Below are positions 33,733-44,439 of a DNA stretch of 64,000 nucleotides, one piece after another. The notes below the pieces were generated by a model. The model had not been told where the DNA came from. It saw only the letters and a list, made by a program, of their open reading frames with translations, and did not search any database. The stretch covers positions 1,798,001 to 1,862,000 of the forward strand of contig CM066293.1 in assembly GCA_033816765.1 (NCBI GenBank), in the 5' to 3' direction. Numbering within the stretch: position 1 is the first letter of the stretch; each line of letters begins with the position of its first letter. This stretch comes from Nothopassalora personata. Taxonomy: Eukaryota > Ascomycota > Dothideomycetes > Mycosphaerellales > Mycosphaerellaceae. A program made the translations under genes and the position numbers.

Positions 33733-34141
33733 AGTCTTAAAGGAGAGATAAGTTAAGTCACGTGGCGGTATTCTTTAGAGAGGCTAAAGCAAGCTAAGCG
33801 AAGATGAATAATAGGAATAAGAGTTATATTCCAATTAGTAAGATAGTAACATAAGTTGAACGCATTAGAACTATAAGGGTTTCTAGCGTTCCTAAATATA
33901 AAGGAGGCTTATATACTATCCGGTGTTAGGCGTCCGTCTATCTACTCGACCGGTCGCCTAGTCGTGCGGTCGTGTACGTCTATACGCTACTTCTACGGTC
34001 GTGTTCGACTATGCACTAAGCGCGCGGTCGTGCACGTAACCCGGACGTAGGGTCCCTTTCTCTTCCTAGCGATTGGTTCTTGTCTTCTAATCCTTCCTCC
34101 CTATGCTACGTCCTACACCGTCCTTTATCCGAACCGTAACA
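33733..34141 (-). repeat. Element 2, 5' LTR, truncated
   Basis: 409 bp matching 30726-31135. At 33732/33733 it joins directly to RNase H coding sequence at a CTAGTCTT context, so the deletion took the LTR end, primer site, gag and RT. Confidence 0.88.
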
Positions 34142-34290
34142 CGCTAATCCTCTTGTTTTATCTAGCTACTACGCTGCTCGTTACGTAACCTAATTTCCCG
34201 GTCCCGGGACCGGTAAATACCTCTACTTACATAAGCGCCGCTCTATACTACTATAACTCGGACAGGCCTATATAGGGTAGTTAGTAGACA
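34142..34290 (+). repeat. Element 4, 5' LTR, right part
   Basis: Matches 57925-58073. Contains a 26-bp palindrome at 34193-34218. Confidence 0.85.
34193..34218. repeat. 26-bp palindrome, copy in element 4 5' LTR
   Basis: Arms ATTTCCCGGTCCC and GGGACCGGTAAAT: a palindrome with one mismatch. The same sequence recurs at 44268, 48118 and 57976. Confidence 0.9.
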
Positions 34291-34560
34291 TTATTTTAGT
34301 GGTTAATAAGGGGGGGTATTAAGTGTACACCCGGTAGCGTATTAGCATCTAGTTTATAAGGTTAAAATCACGGTTTAAGGTCTAAGGTTTACGGTTAAGG
34401 TTATTACTTAAGGTTAAGGTTTAAGGTCTAAGGTTTACGATTAAGGTCGACTAAGGTCGAAAACACTTAAGGTCTAAGGTATTTAGTAACAATTACAGTT
34501 ACGAGGTCCTATTAAGCAATAACTAGTATTAGCGCATTCTAAAGTAAGTACTACGTAATA
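34291..34560 (+). repeat. Element 4 leader with degenerate TTAAGGT repeats
   Basis: Following the 5' LTR, the leader holds many irregular copies of TTAAGGT/CTAAGGT (about 34355-34480). It is non-coding, and neither the unit nor the spacing matches the fungal telomere repeat TTAGGG. Confidence 0.6.
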
Positions 34561-34599
34561 ATAGATACGGCTACATTACTAGAAAAACTTAGTACCTTT

Positions 34600-34939
34600 A
34601 CCGACATAGGTAGAGGCTACGAGTAGCCTATAAACCCTACGAAAATAGAAGGGGTCTATAGGGACTCTATCCCTTATAAGGGGATAGAGGAATCGGAGGA
34701 AGGGGAAACACCTAAATCTAGTAAAGAAGGGAGAAGCGGAACTAACGCCGCTAAATTAGGTATAGGTATAGGTACGAATAGCATAATTGGAATAGATACT
34801 ATAACTGCCCTCTTTAGACGATTAGTAGTAGTAATAGAAAACGCTAGCCCTCGCTTTCTACCTCTAGGAGGTGCTAAGAATCCGTTCTTTAATAGTACTA
34901 ATGCTACTAAGTTCTAGGAGCGGTTTAGCGACCTAATAG
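34600..34939 (+). pseudogene. Element 4 ORF1 (gag), first part before element 3
   Basis: A plus-strand coding remnant (LVVVIENASPRFLPLGGAKN, PFFNSTNATKF, ERFSDLI) broken by element 3 at the AATAG target site (34935-34939) and continuing at 41644. Confidence 0.65.
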
Positions 34940-35134
34940 TATAAGGGGCAGCCCAGTGGCTAACCCTTACATATAGCCTTATATGTAACATGCGGTCGCG
35001 ACCGGCTGCTAAGCCGCACGTAACACGCATACGTACACCTTACGACGCGTAATGCGTCTTAAACAAAAGGCAAGAATTAGTTTATCTACGACTAGAGGTC
35101 GTAGGCGTGCTATATATTGCGACATCCCTTAACA
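34940..35134 (+). repeat. Element 3, 5' LTR
   Basis: 195 bp, starts TATAAGGGG (probably TG.. before RIP) and ends TTAACA. Confidence 0.92.
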
Positions 35135-35439
35135 GTTCTAATTCTTCTCTTCGTTACAATCTATACACGCTATAGAGTCCGAACGCGACGACAGTAGCGC
35201 TACGCCTACGGCTCCCCTAAGCCCTAGGGCCTAGCAATAAGCAAGGCGTGTAGCCTTAGTCGTAAGGAGGGATGCCCTTCGGGTAGAGGTTAAGGAGAAG
35301 GGCATATAGAGGGAGATTAAACAGTTAGAGATCTTACGGGACGTAAGCGTACCGCCGGCGGACCCTTAGGGCGAATCCGGCGGAGAACTATCCCCTACTC
35401 CCCCTCCCCATCCTCTATCTATAGTAACTAACGATAATA

Positions 35440-38400
35440 TCGTAGCTCGAGGCGCGGTCGCATCGTATACGACACGTTTACGTCTTAAAGAACCTACGCC
35501 TTTTAGAGGTGACTCGATTAAGAAAGCACGGGTATTCCTAAGGGAGCTCTCTCTTATCTTTACCCTCTTAGGCGGCACGTATGCGACGAACGAGTTAAAG
35601 GTCCTATATAGGGTTATGTACCTAAGCGGAGAGGTAAGTAAGCGATAGTACGCTAACTATAGCGTCCTTAACCTTAAAGGGTATATATACTAGGACTTTA
35701 AGGAGTTCTATCGAGACGTATGCGGTAACCCTATAAACCGCGTACTTAACGTAATGTTAGAGTATAAGGCGGTGAAACAGAAGGATAACTAGATAGTACG
35801 TTAGTTTACGACTAAGCTAGATGTTATAGAGGATTAGTTAGGGGACTATACGGAGGCGTAACGCGTGCGACACATGCTCGCTAAGCTTACACCTAGCCTA
35901 CGGTCCGCAATCGTTAAGTTTTATAACATCCTAATAACTAGAGAGGAACTAGTAATCCTAGCTTCGCGCATTAAAAGCACAGAGCGTAGTAGCGGAGGGC
36001 ACGACCGCGGGCAGCATAGTCGCCGTAGGCGAGAGACTAAGGGCGACTAAGGGCGAAGCGATCGTAGCTCGAAGTAGTAGAAGTATAGTTAGGCGTCGCG
36101 CGACCCGGGTACGAGTTACTAGCGGGACGCCGGCGGATCGTCTATAACCTTCGATAGGACTAAAGCGGAGTACTATAGATACTATAAGAAGGGTCACATT
36201 AAGACGGATTACCCGAATAGGCACCTATGGAAGGACCGTAACGCGTAAGCGGTTCGTAGGGTAGACGCTACGAAGGCTCTAACTAAGAAGGGTAGCGACT
36301 AGGAAAAAGGTAGAGGACTAGAAGTAGGTCGCTCCTAAGTCCGAGTTTTCCTAAAGTTAACCCTTTAAGGCGAGTAGATGTATGTCTAGCGTAGCGACTA
36401 GGGAAAAGATAGAGGACTATAAGTAGGTCGCTCCTAAGTCTGAGTTTTCCTAAAGTTGACCCTTTAAGGCGAGTAGATACGTGTCTAGCGCGTTACTTAC
36501 GAGGCGTAGTCGAGACTCGTAAGGGCTTTCGCGAGGCCACGTTTCTCCTAGATAACTGTACGGATCTTAGCCTAGTGTCGTATAAGTATGTACTCCGACA
36601 TTAAATGCAACCTATTAATAGGGTAAGGCTACCGAAGTTAGAGTCGTATACGCATAACCTAGGGTATTGCTACGGCGCCTTTACAGTTCGGCTACGACTC
36701 GCTAATAACGCGGGAGTAGAGCGCGTAAGTGACGCTATCTACTACGCGGTACCTATAGGTAGGCCATTAGTAATTTTAGGTAGACCCTAGAGGTACCGTA
36801 ATCGGATCGTAAAGAGCGATTATAAGGACTAGTAGTACTACGGTGTAGAGACGCCTACGATTTAGTAGCGTAACGTACGCGAGTTCCTTAGGGATCTCGA
36901 GAGCTTAAAGTAGGTTTATACGATAAGTGTTCGGGCTATTGCTATAGTAGTACCCGAAGGAGAGGGCCCCTCGTGGCCTAAAGAATTTATAGACTTCCGA
37001 GATGTATACGCACCTAATAAGTAGGCGAAGCGTAAGATGCCCGACGGGGTTAAGTATACGATTGATCTCGTTAAAGAAAAGAAACCCCCTTTCAAGCCGC
37101 TATACTACTAGTCCTTAACTGAGTTAGAGGCCTTAAAGGAGTACCTTACGTAAGCAATAGAGAAGGGGTGGATTAGGCGGTCCGTAAGCGAGGCGGGTGC
37201 GCCTATCTTGTTCGTACTAAAGAAAGACGGTACCCTTAGGCTCTATATAGACTATAGAGGCTTAAATGAGATTATAGTAAAGAACCGATACCCCCTACCC
37301 CTAATTAGCGAGACGCTAGATAGGCTATTAGGTTCTAGGTTCTTTACTATAATCGATTTAAAGGACGCCTACCATCGTATCCCTATTAAGCGAGGCGATA
37401 AGTAGAAGACTACGTTTCGCACGCGATACGGACACTACGAGTACCTAGTAATGCCGTTCGGGTTAACTAACGTACTAGTAACCTTTTAAGGGTATATTAA
37501 TAAGGCGCTAACTAGCTTAGTTAATAACATTTACGTAGTCTACCTAGATAATATCCTTATCTATAGCGAGACGCGTAAGGCACACGTACGAGCCGTACGC
37601 GAAGTGCTTACGAGGCTACGGAAGTTTACTCTATTCGTAAACCCTAAGAAGTGTCGCTTCTTCTAGGAGAATACCGAGTTCCTAGGATTCATCGTAAGCG
37701 TCGTAGGCGTATCGATAGATAGGAGTAGGGTAGCCGCAATCGAGGAATGGCCTACGCCCACGAGTTTTTATAAGGTTTAATCCTTCCTAGGATTCTATAA
37801 CTTCTATAGGCGCTTTGTCGAAGGGTACTCGAGTATTACAAAGCTATTAATAGACCTACTAAAGGGATGTAAGAATAGTAAGAAGCAAGGGCCTCTTATA
37901 TAGTCCGCTTACGAGGAGTAAGCGTTCTAACGGCTAAAAGCTAGGTTCCTCGAAGCACCTATCCTAAGGCACTTCGATCCTTCGTTACGTACAAGGGTTA
38001 AGACGGATACCTTAGGCTTTACGATTATAGGCATTATCTCTTAGCTATTTAGGAATGAGTAGCATCCAATTGCCTTCTATTTACGTAAGATAATACTAGC
38101 CGAGTGTAACTACGAGACGTACGATTAGGAGCTACTTGTAGTAGTTAAGGCTTTTAAGCATTAGAGGCCATACTTAGAGGGCGCTACGTATACGGTACGA
38201 GTACTAGTCGACTACGCTAACCTACAGGGCTTTATAATAGTAAAGCAGCTAAATGAGCGGTAAGCTCGATAGGCTACGTTCCTATAGTCTTTTAATTTTA
38301 TAGTAGAGCATCGGCCGGGTAAGACTAACCTAGCTAACGCGCCTTCGAGACGTAGTAACTACGTAGCTATAATGTAATAAACTTCGAACTTACTACCTAC

Positions 38401-40060
38401 CTTATAAAGTAAGCTATCTTTCTAGAAGAAGTCTCTAGAAGGGATAAGCGAGCCGACGGTGAAGCGCGTGCTTACTACCTACGAGGCGATGTAGGGCGAC
38501 ATAGGCGCGGTAATAGTAGTACGGAGAGGTAACCTTCCCTATTAAGACAAGCCGTCGTTACTAGTAGTAGTGTACGCTACAGTAATATAGGGTTAAGCTT
38601 ACAGCTCGACGGGTAAGTTAATCCTACTCTTAATAAAGGTCGCGTAGTAGTAAGACGACTAGTATATCGCATACTTAGCGTAGGCGCTAAGCGCGAGGGA
38701 CGCTAAGGGATAGTATATAAAGGATGACCTTATGTACTACGGAGACGCGATCGTAGTACCTAGGGATCACGTAATTAGGTCGCATCTAATTTGTATACAC
38801 TACGACGACGTCCTCGCGGGTTACTTTAGAAGGACTAAGACTAAAGAGCTGTTACGACGTAATTATTAGTAGGACTTACTTAGTACGGACGTAAAGCAAT
38901 ACGTCTAAGCCTATAGAACCTACTAGGGTTCGAAGGCTAAACGCTATCGACCCTATAGTAGGCTATAACCGCTTCCTAGACCGGAGCGGCCGTAGTAGGA
39001 AATTACTATAGATTTTATTACGGACCTACCTCTAAGCACGCGAGCCGGTTGCGTGTATAATGCGATCCTAGTAATAGTCGATCGCTACTTAAAAATGAGC
39101 TTATACATCCCGACAACGAAGACTTACATAGCCGTAGAGCTTACGAGGCTCCTACGAGACGAAGTCGTGCGACACTATAGTGTCCCGTTAGGTATAGTAA
39201 GCGACCGAGGTCCGGTCTTTACTAGTTAGTTTTAGAGTGACTTCTACTTCGAGGCGCGTATAAAGCGTAAGCTATCCACGGCCTTTTACCCTTAGATAGA
39301 CGGCTAAACTAAGAGGGCAAACTAAACCCTCGAATAATATCTTCGTTATTACTATAGTAACAATTAAACTAAGTGGGCTGAGTGGCTTACAGTTACTAAA
39401 TTCGTAGCTAATAACAGTATCTACCTAATACTACGCATAAGTCCGTTCGAGATAGCGTACGGTTAGCGACCTAAGATTACCCCTACACTAACTAGATCTC
39501 GAGACGAGACCTAGGGGGGAGAAGTACTAGTAGCGGTAATAGCTGCGAGTCGTATGCGAAAACTACGCGCTATACTCGAGGAGCGATAGAAGGCTATAGT
39601 AGAAAGCTAGGCTCGCTACTACAATAAGACCTACTAAGCTAAGACCTACCGCGTAGGTAACTTAGTCCTATTATTAACGAAGAACCTTAAGTTAGTAGTA
39701 CTAAAGAAGAAGATAGGTCCGAAGTTCGTCGGCCTATACCGCATTACGGACGCTATCGGTTCGTAGGCGTACCGCCTAGCGCTACTAGCCGACTTAAGGC
39801 TCTATAACGTCTTCTATGTCTCTCTCCTCGAGCCGTATATCGGTAGCGATGAGGATGGACCCGTACCCCCTCTAGCTAATAAGGACGGAGAGTATAAGGT
39901 AGAGGTAGTGCTAGATAGGCGTAAGCGTAAGGGCAAGCTATAGTATCTAGTCTAGTAGAAGGACTAGCTAGAGGAGTATAATAGCTAGGAACCGGCGGAG
40001 GGCCTCGCGAATGCGGATCGTATAGTAGCCGACTATAAGGCGTTAAGGAGAAGTAAATGA
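35440..40060 (+). pseudogene. Element 3 gag-pol
   Basis: Gag from about 35480 (EPTPFRGDSIKKARVFLREL) with a zinc knuckle near 36170-36230 (YRYYKKGHIKTDYPNRH; Cys residues appear as Tyr, as expected from TGY to TAY). RT at 37020-37600 ([39 protein letters not shown]: the Y-x-D-D second Asp is Asn). RNase H to about 38350 (VEHRPGKTNLANAPSRR). Integrase about 38750-39600 (IDFITDLPLS.., VIVDRYLKMSLYIP). A chromodomain-like segment near 39890-39990 (KVEVVLDRRKRKGKL). Stops are TAG/TAA at likely Gln/Trp codons. Confidence 0.87.
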
Positions 40061-40084
40061 GACTAGCATAGGAGCACTAGAGTA

Positions 40085-41443
40085 TAAATAAAACTTTTCT
40101 TAACTATAAACAAAACAAAAGCTAAAGAGTAGCGCGCCTACTAGGGGCTACGTAGAGTAGTAGTAGGCGAGGAGCCCGCGAGTAGCGTGTAAGGCGAGCG
40201 CCTCAGTTATTATTACGTAGTAACTTAGGTAGGAACGCCTAGTCGGCGGCGGTAGTGTTAATGTTCTACGCCTATAGGAACTGGGACTACGGTTAGTAGG
40301 GTACACGTATACGAGGAACATACGACTTACGGCGCGGCCGAGTTCGAACAGCCTATTAAGGGCGCGGTTCTACTCCTACTAGAGCGCGAGGGCTTCGGCG
40401 GCGGGGGCGGCGGCAGTAGTAGCGGCGGTAGAAGTACGTATACGGGTTTCCCCGGTACGCTTATGCTTATAGGCATTAAATTGCCTAATGGCCTATAGAA
40501 AGGGTTAGCCGAAGTATAGGAGACGTACTAGAGCCCCCGCACGCGAGTAGTAGTCGACTCGTAGGAGCGAAGTAGCGACTTACCTCCGTAATGTCGTTAC
40601 CTAGCTAGGTATATAGGCGGATCTGCTCCACTAGCTCCTACTACTAGAGGTCTATAGGCGCCTAGCCCATTATGGCCGTAAGGAAGTCGCGCTAGGAGCG
40701 CGCGGCGCGTAGGCGACTTACTAGCGAGGCGATAGCGTAGCTAGTGTTAGGCACGTAGCTATATCTATTGCGCCTATAGCGGCTATACTTCCTTAGGAGC
40801 TCGCCGGTAGTAACACTATTACAGTTATCGGCCTCGTCTAGTAAGTAGTTAGTATACGAATCGTAGGCGGCGCGCGTAGAGACTTACCCCTAACGAAGTA
40901 TAGGAGGTACCGTATATATATGTTAATCCGCTACGAGAGCTTAGTAGCGGGCGAGGGCGTTAGTAGCTACGAGGGTGATGCTAATCGCTTACGACTACTA
41001 GGCGTTCTAGGTGCGTTACGTACTAGAGCCGCCTAGTAGCGCTCGTCTTCTAAGGGGCTAGTAGTACTGTCGCTACTAGTGCTACTAGAGGAGGCGGAGC
41101 GGCTAGAGAATAGCGGCGAGGAGGGCCCGTCTAACATAATAACGATAATAATGATACTAGCGAGGCGCTTGCGGTACGGGTACGGTGCGGGTACGTAGTA
41201 GTAGTGCGACGAAGGTAGTACGCTAGGGAACGTGCTACGAAATAGAACTAGGTTAGGCTAGAGTTTTATGCCCCTAACTAGCTACGTCGGTATAGTAACT
41301 AAGCCTCACTTACCTATACCTACATAATGATACGTACGTAACCCGCATGTAGGCCGTATAGTAACTATAGTTCTAGAAGTACGTAGGAGCCTCTACGTAG
41401 CAACTAGCGAGCTAAGGATAGCTCGCACGGGAGGGGAGGCAAT
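40085..41443. other. Element 3, long 3' non-coding region
   Basis: About 1.36 kb between the end of pol and the 3' LTR, rich in GTAG/CTAC and GGC triplets, with no convincing ORF on either strand. Parallels the 1.4-kb stretch of element 1. Confidence 0.6.
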
Positions 41444-41638
41444 TATAAGGGGTAGCCTAGTAGCTAACCCTTACATGTAGCCTTATATGTAACATACGGT
41501 CGCGACCGGCTACTAAGCCGCACGTAACACGTATGCGTACACCTTACGACGCGTAATGCGTCTTGAACAAAAGGTAAGAATTAGTTTATCTACGACTAGA
41601 GGTCGTGGGCGTGCTATACATTACGACATCCCTTAATA
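41444..41638 (+). repeat. Element 3, 3' LTR
   Basis: 195 bp, pairs with 34940-35134; ends TTAATA (from TTAACA) and is followed by the target copy AATAG. Confidence 0.92.
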
Positions 41639-41643
41639 AATAG

Positions 41644-44180
41644 ACTAGTATCCGCCTCGGGCATCTATTAAGAAGGATAATTTCTAGGGTAGGTTTAAGC
41701 GCAATTGCGAAACTACTATCCGGCGTATAGTTATAAGACTACCTAGGTAGCTTACTAATAAGGCACGTTTTAGGAGGGCGTTCTTATTAGAGTTCTTAAG
41801 GTTTAATGCATACTCGATGTTAGGGAGTCGGGAATATCTTAAGGAGATTATTAGGGCGTAGTAAGGTAAGAGGCCCGAAGAATAGGACGTAAAAGAATTC
41901 ATCCGCCTATTTGTATCCTTAAGTAACCTAATTGAACCTAAGGATTTAGATAATAGCTTCCGGAGTCGCCTCCTCCTTTAGGGATTACTAGAGGTAGTCG
42001 CGAAAGCGGTCTATAAGGCTTACGGGCTTCACCCGAAGCAACCTAAGAAGTTTAGGGACTTTTAGAGCATCCTCGATAAAGCTACTAGTATCGTAGATAC
42101 TAAGGAGGGATAGAGAGCTATATATATAGATTTCCCTCTTACTTTACCTTAGCTACACCGCTTAGTCGTAAAGTAAATGCCGCGCCTTAAGCCTAAGATT
42201 AACACGCTTAAGAAGGCTACCTCTAGGACTATTATTAATAATAACCTAATCTAGAAGGTAGCTAAAATAAGTATACGTGTATACTAGCGCGGTCGCGTCG
42301 CGGACGCGGGTACCTTCTACCCGAGCGAGAATTAACGCTCTATATAACCGGAGAGGCACGACCTAGATACTAAACTGTAGGTTTACGTAATGTAGCGTCC
42401 CCCGTCCTAGAATCGCGAATAGTCTAAAGCAATAGATAGTTATTGCTACAACTGTAGCAGTTCGAAGCACTAGGCTAGCAATTATAGGACGATAAGGTCC
42501 TTAATATCCCGGGGCTACGTATACCTCGCCCCGAATAACTAGTAGTATCTAGGGAAAGAAGGAGATCCGCGTCCTACTAAATTCAACTTTCGGAGGGACT
42601 ATAGTAAACCGAAACTGCTCTATATGCTCCCTCTACTCGAAGAACATTATAGGCCGATCGAGTTTAATAACTAGTATAAGATTCCCGTACTACGTAAGCA
42701 ATAGATAGGTAGGGACTATACTAGGGTAATAAAGGTCACGCCTCCTAATCATTCTAAGCCCCCTCCTAATTTTAGGCATTTAATAGAGTATAGCCCCTAG
42801 GACGTATAGTTCGGCTAAACGGAGAAGGCTACTAGGATATATTAGGTCTTATTTGGAGAAAGTAAAGCGGAGTAGGCGATTGACTTAGGCGAGCTTAACG
42901 AGGTATCTACCTATCCGATGTAGTCTAATAAAGTGAAAGGGAAGGTACCCGTAGGTATTCTAAAGAATCCGTACCCGAGGACCCGGTCCTTAGCCTAGGA
43001 TCTACGAGCCCGAGCTAAGGCTACTAAGAAAGTTCGCCTACAATTAGAATAGGAGATCCGGTAAGCTAAGATTAACTAGTAGGAGGTTAAAATAATTAAC
43101 GAAGCTAGTACTTAAATAAGCGGAACTTAATTATTAGCTAAATCCGGGGTAACCCTAGGAAGGGGAAATAATGCCTAAGTAAATAAACTAGGGAACGATA
43201 CTAATAAAGGACTACCTAAGGATATACCTATAGGTCCCGTAAATGCCCCCTTCGTATAAAGGAAGCGTATATAGAATACTAAGACTATAAGGATTAATAA
43301 CTACGTCCGACAATATAGTTTAGCTAGTAATAGCCCGGTTATAAAGGAAGAGGGTATTATCTACTGGATTGATTAGATCCTCTAGATAACGTTTCCTAAT
43401 GTGAATGCCTAGGATTAGTTTCGATATAGTCGCTAGTTCGAGGCTACCCTCTTCGGTTGCGTTACTAACACCCCCGCTCTTTAGGAGAAGCTTACTATAG
43501 TACAACGCCTTATAGGAAAGGACCCTAAGGTTCGTACTAGACAAGTAGTTACCTATAAAGATAAACCTAAGTATAATAAGGAGGTCTTCCGCGAAGATAG
43601 TTAGGCCTAGTATATCGGAGTGTACTTAACTATGCTTTACTCTAAAGGTACGGTCCCTACTACTAAGCTATATAAGGACGTTAAGAAAATCGGGCTCTCT
43701 AGTGTCCTTAATAACTTTACTATAGTCCCTAGTCCTTAGGTAGTAGCGGAGTTTAGGATAAACAAGAACTAGATTAGGTGCCTAATTAATAAGGGTTCCG
43801 AGGTAAATATTATCGGCTAGAGGAACGCTTATAGGTTTAGGTTACTAGTAATGTCGAGTACTTAGCTTACCTTTCGAGGTACTAGAGGGCGGGCCTAGTT
43901 TAAAGGTGTTATAGGCAATTTAGATGTTTAGGTATTTAGGGTTTACTACTAGGTAGATATGTTTATCTCCTCGGATCTAAACTTACTAATAATCCTAGGA
44001 CGTTCGTAGGCCCGTAAGGTACGGCTCACTACCCGTAACTGCGATAATAGTTTATAGGAGGGGACTATTGCTAGCCGTAAAGGTAAAAGTGTTATGTTTA
44101 CTACCCTAGTTAGCTCGGATAGGTATAAGACCCTTTAAGAACTATTAAAAGCGTCGGGAAATAGAAGGGTAGGTTAAGTT
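41644..44180 (+). pseudogene. Element 4 ORF1 (gag-protease), continued
   Basis: Continues the frame interrupted at 34939 (FKRNCETTIRRIVIRLPR.., RFRRAFLLEFLRFNAYSMLG, VKEFIRLFVSLSNLIEP). A Cys/His knuckle near 42440-42480 (YCYNCSSSKH). The protease-like segment near 43770-43830 (RCLINKGSEVNII) precedes LDVQVFRVYY and LLIILGRS, the usual aspartic protease layout with the catalytic Asp-Thr/Ser-Gly altered. Stops are TAG/TAA at likely Gln. The C-terminus lies just upstream of the palindrome at 44268. Confidence 0.65.
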
Positions 44181-44267
44181 ACGGCGCTTAACCTACCAAT
44201 TTACTAAAGCCGGATTTAATAAAATCGGTAAGGTTCTTGCACTATCTCGGAGAAACCTCGGACTTTA

Positions 44268-44293
44268 ATTTACCGGTCCCGGGACCGGTAAAT
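44268..44293. repeat. 26-bp perfect palindrome between ORF1 and pol of element 4
   Basis: Arms ATTTACCGGTCCC and GGGACCGGTAAAT, 26 of 26 symmetric. It can form a GC-rich 13-bp hairpin stem in RNA with no loop, or a dyad protein site in DNA. Confidence 0.95.
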
Positions 44294-44439
44294 AGCTATA
44301 GTAAGGAAAACGGATACGACTACGACACGACGTATCTATAAGAAGGTACGATGCATCTATAGGAACCCGGTAAGGCTCTAACGCCTAGTAACCATTTAGC
44401 TTACTTATTAGGATTGCTTAGGAGTGCTAGAATAAAGGA

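Larger units (their letters stand above)
30704..34141 (-). mobile_element. Element 2: internally deleted Ty3/Gypsy with convergent accessory ORF
   Basis: A 3.4-kb element inserted in the 5' LTR of element 4, with perfect target duplication CGCTA. The element is coded on the minus strand: its 5' LTR is 33733-34141 (first about 22 bases lost at the internal border), its 3' LTR is 30704-31135. Gag, protease and RT are deleted; coding resumes in RNase H. Integrase and a chromodomain-like C-terminus follow. Between pol and the 3' LTR sit a tRNA-like sequence and an ORF on the opposite strand. A polypurine tract (AAGGGGGATAG on the minus strand) abuts the 3' LTR. Confidence 0.88.
34940..41638 (+). 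mobile_element. Element 3: complete Ty3/Gypsy element, RIP-inactivated
   Basis: A 6699-bp element inside ORF1 of element 4. It has 195-bp LTRs (34940-35134, 41444-41638) with about 14 differences, all transitions, and a perfect target duplication AATAG (34935-34939, 41639-41643). The purine-rich GGGAGGGGAGG precedes the 3' LTR. Gag, RT, RNase H, integrase and a chromodomain-like end are legible in plus orientation. It is distinct in sequence from elements 1, 2 and 4. Confidence 0.93.

Noticed and set aside
34355..34480. Interstitial telomere repeat
   Set aside because: The unit TTAAGGT is not TTAGGG, and CpA/TpG mutation cannot convert one to the other.
35366..36224. Minus-strand ORFs opposite the element 3 gag
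   Set aside because: They are antisense shadows; the plus strand carries gag text and a zinc-knuckle remnant in the expected order.
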